DNA of 35,262 bases, from contig JADFZM010000001.1 of assembly GCA_015232535.1 (NCBI GenBank), forward strand, positions 1-35,262, given 5' to 3'. Position 1 is the stretch's first letter; each line of letters opens with the position of its first letter. The notes below the pieces were generated by a model. It was not told the DNA's origin. It saw only the letters and a program-made list of their open reading frames with translations, and searched no databases. Made by a program: the position numbers and the translations under genes. Source of the DNA: Candidatus Omnitrophota bacterium. GTDB taxonomy: Bacteria > Omnitrophota > Gorgyraeia > Zapsychrales > Zapsychraceae. Below, piece by piece: positions 18,364 through 27,386 of this stretch.

Positions 18364-18576
18364 TTAATCTTTGTAAAGTTCTTCAACTTTCTTAACGCGA
18401 TTTTGTAAATGATTTATCAATCGGCATAACTTTGCTACCTCTTTCTCTTTATCAACCGATTCCGAGGTATACAAAACACGTATAGCCTGAGAATTTATCA
18501 GGCGGTACATTGTCTCGCCTAATAGAAACAATAATTTTTTCTTTGATTCTTCAAGCCCCTCTAATGTTTGCGGCAT
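18364..18576 (-). CDS. 70-aa stand-alone copy of the short helical domain
   Basis: KKKLLFLLGETMYRLINSQAIRVLYTSESVDKEKEVAKLCRLINHLQNRVKKVEELYKD. Confidence 0.72.
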   Translation of the reverse strand: MPQTLEGLEESKKKLLFLLGETMYRLINSQAIRVLYTSESVDKEKEVAKLCRLINHLQNRVKKVEELYKD

Positions 18577-18599
18577 AATGTCGCTCTCTGTTGTTTGTG

Positions 18600-19346
18600 T
18601 TAATCTTTGAATCTTTTAAAGAATTTTTTTAATCCGCCGGATTCTTTCTTGATTCCGGGTGAACTGTTTTGAATCTCGTTTTTTTTGTCTTCGGTCTGCT
18701 GGTCTCTCCATACGGAGATGTTGTCAGCGACATTGTTATCCAAAGCTATGTGAGCCCCTTCGCATTCGATGACGAAGGTGGGGTAGTTCTGGTGTAGTTT
18801 AATATTGACCCCGGGGCGGACGCAAAGCCCTTCCAGGCGGTGGATCTGCTGGTCATTCTGGCATTTTACGTAAGCGATGCGGGCTGATGTCCCGAGCTTC
18901 AGTTGAGTCAAGGGTATTATGCAGCTTAGCGCTGTTTTATCGGATCGCTTACAGCATTCCCCCTCGGGAATAACAAGGCCGTGCGGGCATTCTTTTGGGT
19001 GGCCGAGTACGGTGCAAATGCTGTTTACCAGCTCCGGAGAAACAATATGTTCGAATTCGCAAGCACCTTTTTCAAAATCCCCTCCCAGGACATCATGAAG
19101 CAGCCTCTCCGCCAGGCGGTGGGACCGCACAAGCTGACGGGCTTGCGACTCGCCGTTTTCGGTTAAGTTTATTTTTTTGTTATCAGGGCTAATCTTAGCC
19201 AGGCCCTTAACGTTGAGATCGGATAAAACTTTCAGGTCGAATTTATCCGCCAAGTTAAGCTTTAGGACATCGACCGAGGTTTGTTTTTCCTCTTTCATGT
19301 ACCATAACTGCTCTAGGTATTCGTCAATGAAATGGGATTGGCTCAT
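18600..19346 (-). CDS. DtxR/MntR-family metal-dependent regulator with C-terminal FeoA/SH3-like domain
   Basis: SHRLAERLLHDVLG...CEFEHIVSPELVNSICTVLGHPKECPHG plus FeoA-like C-terminus (LTQLKLGTSARIAYV...RLEGLCVRPGVNIKLHQ). Confidence 0.9.
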   Translation of the reverse strand: MSQSHFIDEYLEQLWYMKEEKQTSVDVLKLNLADKFDLKVLSDLNVKGLAKISPDNKKINLTENGESQARQLVRSHRLAERLLHDVLGGDFEKGACEFEHIVSPELVNSICTVLGHPKECPHGLVIPEGECCKRSDKTALSCIIPLTQLKLGTSARIAYVKCQNDQQIHRLEGLCVRPGVNIKLHQNYPTFVIECEGAHIALDNNVADNISVWRDQQTEDKKNEIQNSSPGIKKESGGLKKFFKRFKD

Positions 19347-20239
19347 GTCAGTATCCTAGCGATGTTAATAGATAAAGCGACAAAAAGCACGAACGCCAAA
19401 AAGGAAATGGAAGAAACCATGTGCTTCAAAACTGAGGAGAAGGCCGATTCCGGGACAGAGACAGTATATTTCCCGAATACCGGAACGGATATGATCGGCT
19501 TAAAAGTAATGAATTTTGAGCTTTTAGGCAGATTAGGAGTTATGGCGGCGATATCCGTTACCCAGTTCATCCATTCGGTTCGCTCGCTTTCGGATATTCT
19601 ATAGACGCGGGAAGGTTTCTCGAACTGCGTCAGCCTTACCTTCCAGCCTTCGTTTAGAAGCAGCTCTTCCTGGTTTTCGAGGAAATCCTGGTTAAGGCCT
19701 TTCACAAATATGCGGCTGTCATAATCGAGAATTTCAGCCTCTTTTCCTATTAGCCGGACTCCGAAACTTGTTCCACGGACACCGGCGACGGCGGTAGGTG
19801 TCCTTACCTTGAAAGACGAACCTTTTTCCAGCTTCTCCAACTTCAATATAACATCTCCGCGGTCGAGATAAATGTTTGTTTGTTTTTCGATAATAGCGTT
19901 TTCCAGCATTACATTTGAATCAGAGCCAATGCGGATTATATTTTTAAGGCCGTCATCGTACGTAACTTCAAGCGAGGAATCTGCTTCTGTGGATAAACGG
20001 TCGCGGTCGTTTAATACCATTCCGGCGGCCGGTGCGATTTTCTCTCCGGCACGTTCCAAGGAAACTGATCCGGTAACCCTTAATACCCTTGCCCTGTCTT
20101 GAGACGAGAAAGAAATGAAATTGGCGGATAATAAAACCGCGATAAGAGCTACCCCTATCGCCAAGGCAAGGAAATGTTTATCAAAAAGCCAGTTATTCCG
20201 GCTTTGTGGCAATATTCTCTTTTGTTTTTTTCGATGCAT
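19343..20239 (-). CDS. FecR-domain protein with N- and C-terminal TM helices
   Basis: RVLRVTGSVSLERAGEKIAPAAGMVLNDRDRLSTEADSSLEVTYDDG...VRTPTAVAGVRGTSFGVR; hydrophobic segments at both ends. Confidence 0.9.
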   Translation of the reverse strand: MHRKKQKRILPQSRNNWLFDKHFLALAIGVALIAVLLSANFISFSSQDRARVLRVTGSVSLERAGEKIAPAAGMVLNDRDRLSTEADSSLEVTYDDGLKNIIRIGSDSNVMLENAIIEKQTNIYLDRGDVILKLEKLEKGSSFKVRTPTAVAGVRGTSFGVRLIGKEAEILDYDSRIFVKGLNQDFLENQEELLLNEGWKVRLTQFEKPSRVYRISESERTEWMNWVTDIAAITPNLPKSSKFITFKPIISVPVFGKYTVSVPESAFSSVLKHMVSSISFLAFVLFVALSINIARILT

Positions 20240-20327
20240 TAAATGTACTTAGATTAACGATTAAGCAGTTTTAGTTTTACTATTTAACAATAACAAGCAA
20301 TATTTGGCAACAAATATTTATATTTAC

Positions 20328-22439
20328 TCAAATTTGCTTCAAGGCAAAAATCAAAAGCCAGTTTAAAACGCCTCCCAGGAAAAAAGATACTATGACAATT
20401 GCCCCGGAGATTGTTATCGCCGCCTTTATGCCCATTTCTTTTCCTATGGCGATGATATTGGAAAAACACGGCAAAAAGGTGGTGGTTACGACTACCGCGA
20501 CTATTGACTGGGTGAAATTCAATGCTCCGGAATCGACCATATTGAATATTAGCCCTGCGGCAGCCGAGCGGGTCGCGAGAGAAAGCATGAAAACATCAAG
20601 TATATCCGAAGGCAGTCCCATCCAGGATACTATTAACGGATTCATCCCTTTTTTAATCATGGGCAAAATACCGAGTTTGTCTACGGCAAAAAGCACAATA
20701 GCCGATAAAACGAATATCGGCATCGATTCTTTCAAGAATGATATCATTCGGTGGTATGTTTTTAAGGCGATCCCTTTTATGCTAGGTAGATGCATCGGCG
20801 GGATTACCTCGATAAAACAATTAGATAAGTCATCTTTTAGCACTTTGTTTAGGATGACACCGGCTAAAACAGCGTAGAAAGTCAAAGTACCGAAGGCGAT
20901 TAAAAATGCCGTTATCCCGACTTTGCTCAATATCGCTAAATCAAGCCCTAATTGTGAAGAGCAAGGTATAGCAAATGATATCAAAAAAACGGTTATTAAC
21001 TTCTCTTTCCGGTTTGGCAAACATTTTGTATTAAGAGTGGCCATTGTTTTGCAGGCGAATCCCAGGACAAAGGAGGTGATTGCTTTCCCGGTAACGCCTA
21101 TTTTTTCAAAAAGCCTTTTGGTGAGTACGCAGAAATTAGAGATGTAACCCGAGTCTTCAAAAAATCCGAAAACAAAAAAGAACACGGATATTATCGGAAG
21201 AACAGTGCATAAGGCGTTAAATACGCCGAGCGTAATAATCCCGTGTTGGCCAATAAGTAAATCGTTCCAAAAAAGCGGTAATGATAACGATTGGATGAAA
21301 TCAACGGTGGGCGTAACAATGTAAACTTCCAGGAATTTAGTAAGTGCCGTTGATATATAAACAACGGACAAATAAACGAAGCTAAGGAATAATAAAAGTA
21401 TCGGTATGCCTAATACGGGGTGACGGCAGGCGCGGGCAAAATCCTGCGAGAATTCTTTATCCGGTGTATCTTTTTTAACTGTAACATTGCTTATATTGCT
21501 GACCCATTGATGGCGTTTACTGTTTATATCGCGATGTATTTTATCTTGTGATTGGCGGCGGATACGGCTAATTTCCAGCCGAGTCCTCTCTATCATTTCC
21601 CTGCCGTGCTTTTTTTCCAATGACTTTTCAAGGAAAGGGTCCATTAAAAGCAGCAATACGGAGGCCTTGAACTTAAAAGGCATTTCAAAAGGCAAGGCGG
21701 ACATAACATCAATTATAGCGCTTTCGATTTTAAATCCGTATTTTATAGAGGATTTGCTTTTTCTCGCTTTTGTTATAGCATCCTGTATTTCGGCTTTTCC
21801 GATAGAACGGGTGGCAATTGATTCAACAACCGGTATTTCCAAGATTCTTTCCAGCTCTTTGGAATCGATCCTTATGCCCTTTCTCTGTGTTTTGTCAATA
21901 GCGTTTAGGACAATAACCATCGGGGTTTCTAACTCGAGCAAGTCCGCGGTCAATAAAAGGGACTGTTTGTACTGGCTGGCATCAATGCATTGGACGATTA
22001 TATCCGGATTTTCGTCAAGGATCATGTTCCTTACCAGCATCTCTTCTTCGGAATGTATATATAGGCAATGCAGGCTCGGGGTATCGATTATTTCATAAAG
22101 CTGTTCTTTGATCTTGGCCAGCGACCTTTTTACTTCTATTGTAGTGCGAGGGTAATTGGCAACAATATTGTATTCGCCGGTTAAGTTATTGAATATCTGG
22201 CTTTTACCGGTATTCGGAAGGCCGATTATGGCGACTTTTTTTACTAATGTTTTTGTGTTGTTTTTTGATACTGATTGGGGTCGCGGTTTTGGCTTATTAG
22301 CCGGTTCAGGAGTTTCATTCGTATTTGATTCAATAACAGTGAACTGGCTATGGAAACCGTCGAGTTTCACTATCATTTCTTCGACCGGTTTTTCCTCGGG
22401 ATTCTTTTTTACTTCCAGTTTTGTTTTGTCTGAGGCCAT
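20328..22439 (-). CDS. feoB: FeoB-family ferrous iron transporter
   Basis: G1 GLPNTGKS, G4 NAID, gate region GFACKTMATLNTKCLPNRKEKLITVFLISFAIPCSSQLG, about ten TM helices. Confidence 0.92.
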   Translation of the reverse strand: MASDKTKLEVKKNPEEKPVEEMIVKLDGFHSQFTVIESNTNETPEPANKPKPRPQSVSKNNTKTLVKKVAIIGLPNTGKSQIFNNLTGEYNIVANYPRTTIEVKRSLAKIKEQLYEIIDTPSLHCLYIHSEEEMLVRNMILDENPDIIVQCIDASQYKQSLLLTADLLELETPMVIVLNAIDKTQRKGIRIDSKELERILEIPVVESIATRSIGKAEIQDAITKARKSKSSIKYGFKIESAIIDVMSALPFEMPFKFKASVLLLLMDPFLEKSLEKKHGREMIERTRLEISRIRRQSQDKIHRDINSKRHQWVSNISNVTVKKDTPDKEFSQDFARACRHPVLGIPILLLFLSFVYLSVVYISTALTKFLEVYIVTPTVDFIQSLSLPLFWNDLLIGQHGIITLGVFNALCTVLPIISVFFFVFGFFEDSGYISNFCVLTKRLFEKIGVTGKAITSFVLGFACKTMATLNTKCLPNRKEKLITVFLISFAIPCSSQLGLDLAILSKVGITAFLIAFGTLTFYAVLAGVILNKVLKDDLSNCFIEVIPPMHLPSIKGIALKTYHRMISFLKESMPIFVLSAIVLFAVDKLGILPMIKKGMNPLIVSWMGLPSDILDVFMLSLATRSAAAGLIFNMVDSGALNFTQSIVAVVVTTTFLPCFSNIIAIGKEMGIKAAITISGAIVIVSFFLGGVLNWLLIFALKQI

Positions 22440-22447
22440 AAGGCTGC

Positions 22448-23329
22448 TTATTTACCCCAAAGGATCTTTGAGATTATCGATTTCTTTTCTTTATTTTTTT
22501 TGTTTTTTGTGCCTTTTGCGTCGAAAAGCTGTTCTTCTTCATCCTCAGATGTAACTTCCTTAAAATCATCTTCAGGAAGGTCTTCATCGATGAACTTAGC
22601 GGTTAGATCAAGCTTCCTCTTCGGCTCAATTTCCGCCTCATCCTTTATTTCGGTTGTTTCTTCCTTTTCCGAAACAAGAGGTTTTGCCGAAACCTTGGCC
22701 GATTTTTCAACAGGGGCTTTGTCTTTTACTTCGGAGATATCTTCTTCCAAAGCCCCTTTTTTAGCCACTTTGGCATTATTGAAATAACGTTTATTAGGGC
22801 TTACGCTCACGCCCTGCACCGAGAAATCGAATTTAAAATCGGTCCAGCCGAAAACATTTCCCAGCTCGTATCTTAAAGTGTCTTCGATTAAAGTTAGCTC
22901 TCTTTGAACCGACGGCACTCCGCTTAAGTCAATCGCGATCGCCACGACCATCCCTTCTTTGGGGCGGTCTTCGAAATCGACCTCAAAATAAGAAACATAA
23001 GGATTCTGGTCGCCGATCTCCTTGATAAAACCTTTGACTGTGCGCTGAGGGACGCTGAGTATTTTACCTTCTTGGGTGACAGTTATCATCTTTGGAACCG
23101 GCTTAGTGCGCGAGGCGAAGAAAAGCAGCAAAAATCCCAGTATCACGAAAAACGAACCGACGCCCTGGAGAGTCTTAAGGGCCCAGGGCATAAAAAGCAG
23201 TTGATTGTAAAAATTAACCAGCCTCTCCGGCGAAAGTCGGCCGAGGCCCACCGCTAAAATGATAAGCCCTTCAAACATGCAAAGCCCCGCGGAAATGACC
23301 AGGAATATTTTAAGGAAAAAAGTTTTCAC
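22448..23329 (-). CDS. AmaP-like (alkaline shock membrane anchor) protein with acidic C-terminal tail
   Basis: Two N-terminal TM helices, Asp23/AmaP-like core (TVKGFIKEIGDQNPYVSYFEVDFEDRPKEGMVVAIAIDLSGVPSVQRELTLIEDTLRYEL), Glu/Asp/Lys-rich tail. Confidence 0.72.
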   Translation of the reverse strand: MKTFFLKIFLVISAGLCMFEGLIILAVGLGRLSPERLVNFYNQLLFMPWALKTLQGVGSFFVILGFLLLFFASRTKPVPKMITVTQEGKILSVPQRTVKGFIKEIGDQNPYVSYFEVDFEDRPKEGMVVAIAIDLSGVPSVQRELTLIEDTLRYELGNVFGWTDFKFDFSVQGVSVSPNKRYFNNAKVAKKGALEEDISEVKDKAPVEKSAKVSAKPLVSEKEETTEIKDEAEIEPKRKLDLTAKFIDEDLPEDDFKEVTSEDEEEQLFDAKGTKNKKNKEKKSIISKILWGK

Positions 23330-23343
23330 AATGTTCTCCTTGG

Positions 23344-23688
23344 TTATAGATCGTAAAGCATTTCACGGCAATCAGGGGGAAGTTTGAGCATACCCGAGTC
23401 GCGCTCAACCCGGGCAATCATCTCTTTGATCATCCCTTTAAAATCCTCTTTTAGCTCGTGTTTATCCGGGCCGGGCAGTTTGTATTTAACGGCCATACCC
23501 ATTATCTTGGTTGTCTCGGAAAAAGAAGCTTTATCGCAGATTTTACGGATATCTTCCTTAAGGATCGTTTCTATATCCAGCTTCTTTAACTCTTTCATTA
23601 AGGGCGAGGTTTTATCCAAATAACGCATGCTCTTTTTCGCTTCTTCAGTGAGGACTTCGGCCATTTTATTGCGCAATGTTTGGATCAT
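23344..23688 (-). CDS. Uncharacterised small helical protein
   Basis: 114-aa ORF overlapping the upstream EcsC stop by a few bases. Confidence 0.7.
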   Translation of the reverse strand: MIQTLRNKMAEVLTEEAKKSMRYLDKTSPLMKELKKLDIETILKEDIRKICDKASFSETTKIMGMAVKYKLPGPDKHELKEDFKGMIKEMIARVERDSGMLKLPPDCREMLYDL

Positions 23689-24560
23689 TTCTTGGAGCCT
23701 TCTTTTTTTTCGATCAAAAAGCGTTTTCTGTAAAACATGTAGGAATAAATTGATGTTTCTTTCACGAAATAATAGTTGAGTACCGTACCGACCGCTATCC
23801 CTAGAAATAAAGCTTCGCGGAATATATGTTTCTTAAACAGCCCTCTGACAATGCTATGGGCAAAAGATAAGGTGTTTTTCTTGCTCGCTAAAACTCCCGA
23901 CGCCCGTTTAAATTTTTGCTTCGCTAAATCCCGTATTAAGCAATCAATTTTCTTTATTTGTTTTTCCTGCTCATGTCCGGAGGCAATTGTTATGCTAAAA
24001 ACCCTTAAGGCAAACTCTTTATTCTCGTCAGTGTCAGGGCTGTATCCGTATGCCGCGCCGGTCTGGAAGATCAATTTTAAGCTCTGCGTTATTATAAGCG
24101 GCAGGTCAACAAGAATCGAAGCTATCCCTGCAGTGCTTAATCCGAGCGATTGTACTGTTGTGTAAAGAACGTTCTTCCCGAAGAAACTTTTCGCGAGCAC
24201 ATCTTTGTACTCCAAAGGGACTTCTTTGAGATCGGCAAGTTTATTTAGCGGAATCCCGCCTTTTTTGGCTATTGCCAATACCGATTTCTCAAGGGCAAAT
24301 TTGCGCGAGATCTTCTGCAGGTCGAAAATTACTTTAGCGACAGGCAAAGTTGCTTTATCGATCCACTTCTTAGGGATTACAATATCTGTCAGCTCATCAA
24401 GAGGAGAAAATGCCAAATTTATTGCTGCCGGAGCAATTCCCGTTCGCAGTATTCTTGATTGCCAGCGATTGATTTCCCTTAAGGAATTTTCCTCGGTATT
24501 TAGAAGCAATTTATTAAATATATATGTATATATTCCTTTTATTTTGACCCATTCTAACAC
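23685..24560 (-). CDS. EcsC-family protein
   Basis: EcsC-like sequence (SLREINRWQSRILRTGIAPAAINLAFSPLDELTDIVIPKKWIDKAT..., VQSLGLSTAGIASILVDLPLIITQSLKLIFQTGAAYGYSPDTDENKEFALRVFSI). Confidence 0.8.
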   Translation of the reverse strand: MLEWVKIKGIYTYIFNKLLLNTEENSLREINRWQSRILRTGIAPAAINLAFSPLDELTDIVIPKKWIDKATLPVAKVIFDLQKISRKFALEKSVLAIAKKGGIPLNKLADLKEVPLEYKDVLAKSFFGKNVLYTTVQSLGLSTAGIASILVDLPLIITQSLKLIFQTGAAYGYSPDTDENKEFALRVFSITIASGHEQEKQIKKIDCLIRDLAKQKFKRASGVLASKKNTLSFAHSIVRGLFKKHIFREALFLGIAVGTVLNYYFVKETSIYSYMFYRKRFLIEKKEGSKK

Positions 24561-24650
24561 TAATAAAAAATGTTGTAAATAATAAATTCGGTCTTGAAAA
24601 AGAAAATTTTCTAATTATATTTTAGGCTAACTTAATGAAAGTCCTTGATT

Positions 24651-25574
24651 CTAGCTGAAGTGCCGGTCTCTTATACGAACGATGCATTTATTGCATTTGT
24701 GCCTTTTCTCGTTTGCTTTGCCCTGCATTTGTCCGTCGCACCATGTATAATCGATCTCCCAGCAGTTTACCCCGTTATTAGGGAAGGCCGGGCATTGAAC
24801 TTGGCGTTCGGGCGGGCAATTGACTATATCCCAGCAAGATGACTTTAACAAGCTCCGGGAATAATGCAATAAATTATCGGTATTGTTAATCATTTCTCCG
24901 ATATATTCTTTCCATTCCTCCTGATTTCGGACTTCTTTTTCTATGCCTTTATCCATAAGTTTTACCAGGAAAGCGTCCATTTCCCGGCAATAGCTTCTAA
25001 TAGTTTCTAAAAGGCGAGAAACTCGCTTATTAACTTCCTCGTCGGGCATGGCGTCTCGCCAGACCTCAAAACCGCCTAAGACACGCCCTTTACTATCAAG
25101 CAAAGGCCCGGCCGAAACAATTATTGAATGTTCTTTGCCGAATTTGTCAGTTACTTTTACTCTTTTGCCGATTACCGGCTTTCGGGTCTGTATGGCCTGC
25201 TTTATGGCGCAGCTTTTCCCGCATAAGTTGCTGTTAAACACGTTCATGCAATCGACTTTTCCTATCGTGTCGTCCAGCTTAATGCCCGTAAAATCCAGGC
25301 AGGCCGGGTTCATATATTGTATGCGCATTGATTTATCAACAACAAAAAAAGGATAACCGGATGCCCGTAAAATGCTAGCAACAAAAGAAGACATATCGCC
25401 GAATTCGTCGAAAGCTTGCGCTTTTGTTGATAAGAATTCCAAGAAATCATTTTTTGTTTCATCCGCAGGGCGAGGAGGTTTCTTCGCGAAACTGCTGGTT
25501 AACTTCTCTTCCTTCGGTTCTTCCTGAATGCCTTTTACTTCACGTAACATTTTAGCAATGCTATAGGGTTTCAC
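24651..25574 (-). CDS. PAS-domain protein with C-terminal Cys-rich (two-CW-like) domain
   Basis: PAS (PFFVVDKSMRIQYMNPACLDFTGI...GFEVWRD); C-terminus CWDIVNCPPERQVQCPAF...NCWEIDYTWCDGQ...KCNKC. Confidence 0.85.
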   Translation of the reverse strand: MKPYSIAKMLREVKGIQEEPKEEKLTSSFAKKPPRPADETKNDFLEFLSTKAQAFDEFGDMSSFVASILRASGYPFFVVDKSMRIQYMNPACLDFTGIKLDDTIGKVDCMNVFNSNLCGKSCAIKQAIQTRKPVIGKRVKVTDKFGKEHSIIVSAGPLLDSKGRVLGGFEVWRDAMPDEEVNKRVSRLLETIRSYCREMDAFLVKLMDKGIEKEVRNQEEWKEYIGEMINNTDNLLHYSRSLLKSSCWDIVNCPPERQVQCPAFPNNGVNCWEIDYTWCDGQMQGKANEKRHKCNKCIVRIRDRHFS

Positions 25575-25588
25575 TTTTGCGCCTTTCG

Positions 25589-26476
25589 TTATTTATTGTT
25601 TAATATGGAAATAAAGCATTCAATTTCACTGATACCGGGGATTTCCTTTTTGATAAGGCTTTTTGCCTTAGAGACTGTTAATTCATATTCGCTGACCTTT
25701 GTTTCTTGCGGCGCAAATAACCCTGCTTTAACCCACACTCTATTACCGGTTCTTTTGAATTTCAACTCGGATAATCTATACCCCGGGTTGACTCGGCGCA
25801 CTATATCCGACAATTTCCTGGTTATTTTATCCTCGGGAATGAAATCGAGCAGTATTTTTAAGTTGTCGCTCCAATGCCCAAGAGAGTCTCTTATGATTAT
25901 TGCGCCTACGATGAAAGCGGCGAGTTTATCGCAAAAAATAAATTGGGGGCCTGTTTGAGAAAGGATAATTCCAATAATTACTGCTGATGACGAAAATAGG
26001 TCGGCTCCGGCATGAGAGCCGTTTGCTATCATCCCGGGGCTGTTCAGTTTAACGCCGGCACAAAAGTTATAGCGGGACATCATATATGCTAAGAATGCGG
26101 AGGCGACGGCAATCGGCAGGATCATTATATCCGGACGGGTAAAATCGCGCTTGAATATCCCGAGCAGGCTTGAGAGTGCAATAAATGCGCCGATTCCTAT
26201 CAGTATGCTGAAAGCCGAAAAAGAAACAATGAATTCGACTTTCTCATAGCCGTAAGGGAAGTTATTATCGCTTCGGCGTTTAGAAAACCATATGCCGATA
26301 GCGATGAATATGCTGGTCAAGACACAGGAAAGGGATTGAAATCCGTCGGCTACAAGGCCCGAGCTGTTAGCTATGGTGCCGGAGGTTATTTTTAATCCGG
26401 CTAGAAACGCGTTCCCGATAATAGTCCAGCCCAGTATTTTTCTCTGGCATTTTAAGCAAGTTTCCGGGTTTATCAT
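25589..26476 (-). CDS. mamB: MamB-like CDF transporter
   Basis: MamB-like CxxC N-terminus (CLKCQRKILGW), PYGYEKVEFI, RYNFCAGVKLNSPGMIANGSHAGAD, typical CDF C-terminal domain. Confidence 0.78.
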   Translation of the reverse strand: MINPETCLKCQRKILGWTIIGNAFLAGLKITSGTIANSSGLVADGFQSLSCVLTSIFIAIGIWFSKRRSDNNFPYGYEKVEFIVSFSAFSILIGIGAFIALSSLLGIFKRDFTRPDIMILPIAVASAFLAYMMSRYNFCAGVKLNSPGMIANGSHAGADLFSSSAVIIGIILSQTGPQFIFCDKLAAFIVGAIIIRDSLGHWSDNLKILLDFIPEDKITRKLSDIVRRVNPGYRLSELKFKRTGNRVWVKAGLFAPQETKVSEYELTVSKAKSLIKKEIPGISEIECFISILNNK

Positions 26477-27378
26477 ACTTCCTCTATATTTTGGGCTTGT
26501 TCCTGCAAAGCTTGCAAGCCGATATACAATGTGTGATTGCTTGAGAAATTCTTATTTAAAGCGTCCCTTATTGATGCGATCAAATCTTTGCATTCTAAGA
26601 TCGTATGCTCTTTGGGAACATTTAATACAGCGCTGATTTCGTGCGATTCCCCCGATTTGCATATTTTTAAATCTGATATTTGGCCGCCTTTAACAGTTTC
26701 GGTCATGATCTTATTGATCGAAGCGAAGATTTTAGTGTCACATGAAGCATCGAGTAATGTTTTTAGTGATCGGAATAGATAAGAGATAGTAATTGCAATA
26801 ATGCATACCCCGATCAAAAAAGATAAAATATAGTCGATAATATAAGCTCCGGAGCGGGATAAAACAACGGAAATGCTCGTTAAAACAGCCAGCAATAAAT
26901 CAGCTTCAAGGATTGAAATCAATTCCACGCAATCGTTGAGCCCAATATCGCCTATTTTCTTCTTTATAAAAGTTGCCAAGATAAAGTTCAAAGCCGCGCA
27001 GAAAAGGGCTGCCCAAGCGGCATTCATCTGCGGAGGGTATAGAGAATGATAGAAAAGCATATGGCCTACCGAAAAAAGCAAAAAAAAGGTAGTAGCGGCG
27101 ATTATAACTGAAGCCCAGAAAATTATTGATTTCTCTATCTTTTCCGGAGATGCTTTTCCCGGAAAACGGCTGCGTTTCGGGCGTATAATCCTGATGATTA
27201 CAGTAGCGGAAATTAATACTCCGAGCAAAGAAAAGATGCCGGACAGCAATAATGCCTTAGATGAAGTTATTATCCCCAGGATTGTTTTTATTATGAATAC
27301 CGCAAGAAAGAAATAAAAAAGGCTATAAGCGACCCTCTCTTTTCTTTCCTGAAACATGTCTTTTGGTTTCTTAGCCAT
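26473..27378 (-). CDS. Divergent CDF transporter (MamM/MamB-like) lacking canonical metal ligands
   Basis: CDF topology with C-terminal CDF cytoplasmic domain (TVKGGQISDLKICKSGESHEISAVLNVPKEHTILECKDLIASIRDAL); 4-bp overlap with mamB-like gene. Confidence 0.75.
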   Translation of the reverse strand: MAKKPKDMFQERKERVAYSLFYFFLAVFIIKTILGIITSSKALLLSGIFSLLGVLISATVIIRIIRPKRSRFPGKASPEKIEKSIIFWASVIIAATTFFLLFSVGHMLFYHSLYPPQMNAAWAALFCAALNFILATFIKKKIGDIGLNDCVELISILEADLLLAVLTSISVVLSRSGAYIIDYILSFLIGVCIIAITISYLFRSLKTLLDASCDTKIFASINKIMTETVKGGQISDLKICKSGESHEISAVLNVPKEHTILECKDLIASIRDALNKNFSSNHTLYIGLQALQEQAQNIEEV

Positions 27379-27386
27379 TTTTATTT

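Noticed and set aside
20280-20327. AT-rich hairpin (AATATT...AATATT) between feoB and fecR
   Set aside because: Short weak stem in AT-rich sequence; no convincing terminator or operator features.
20392-20877. Plus-strand ORF of 161 aa
   Set aside because: Antisense to the feoB C-terminal TM region; no family resemblance.
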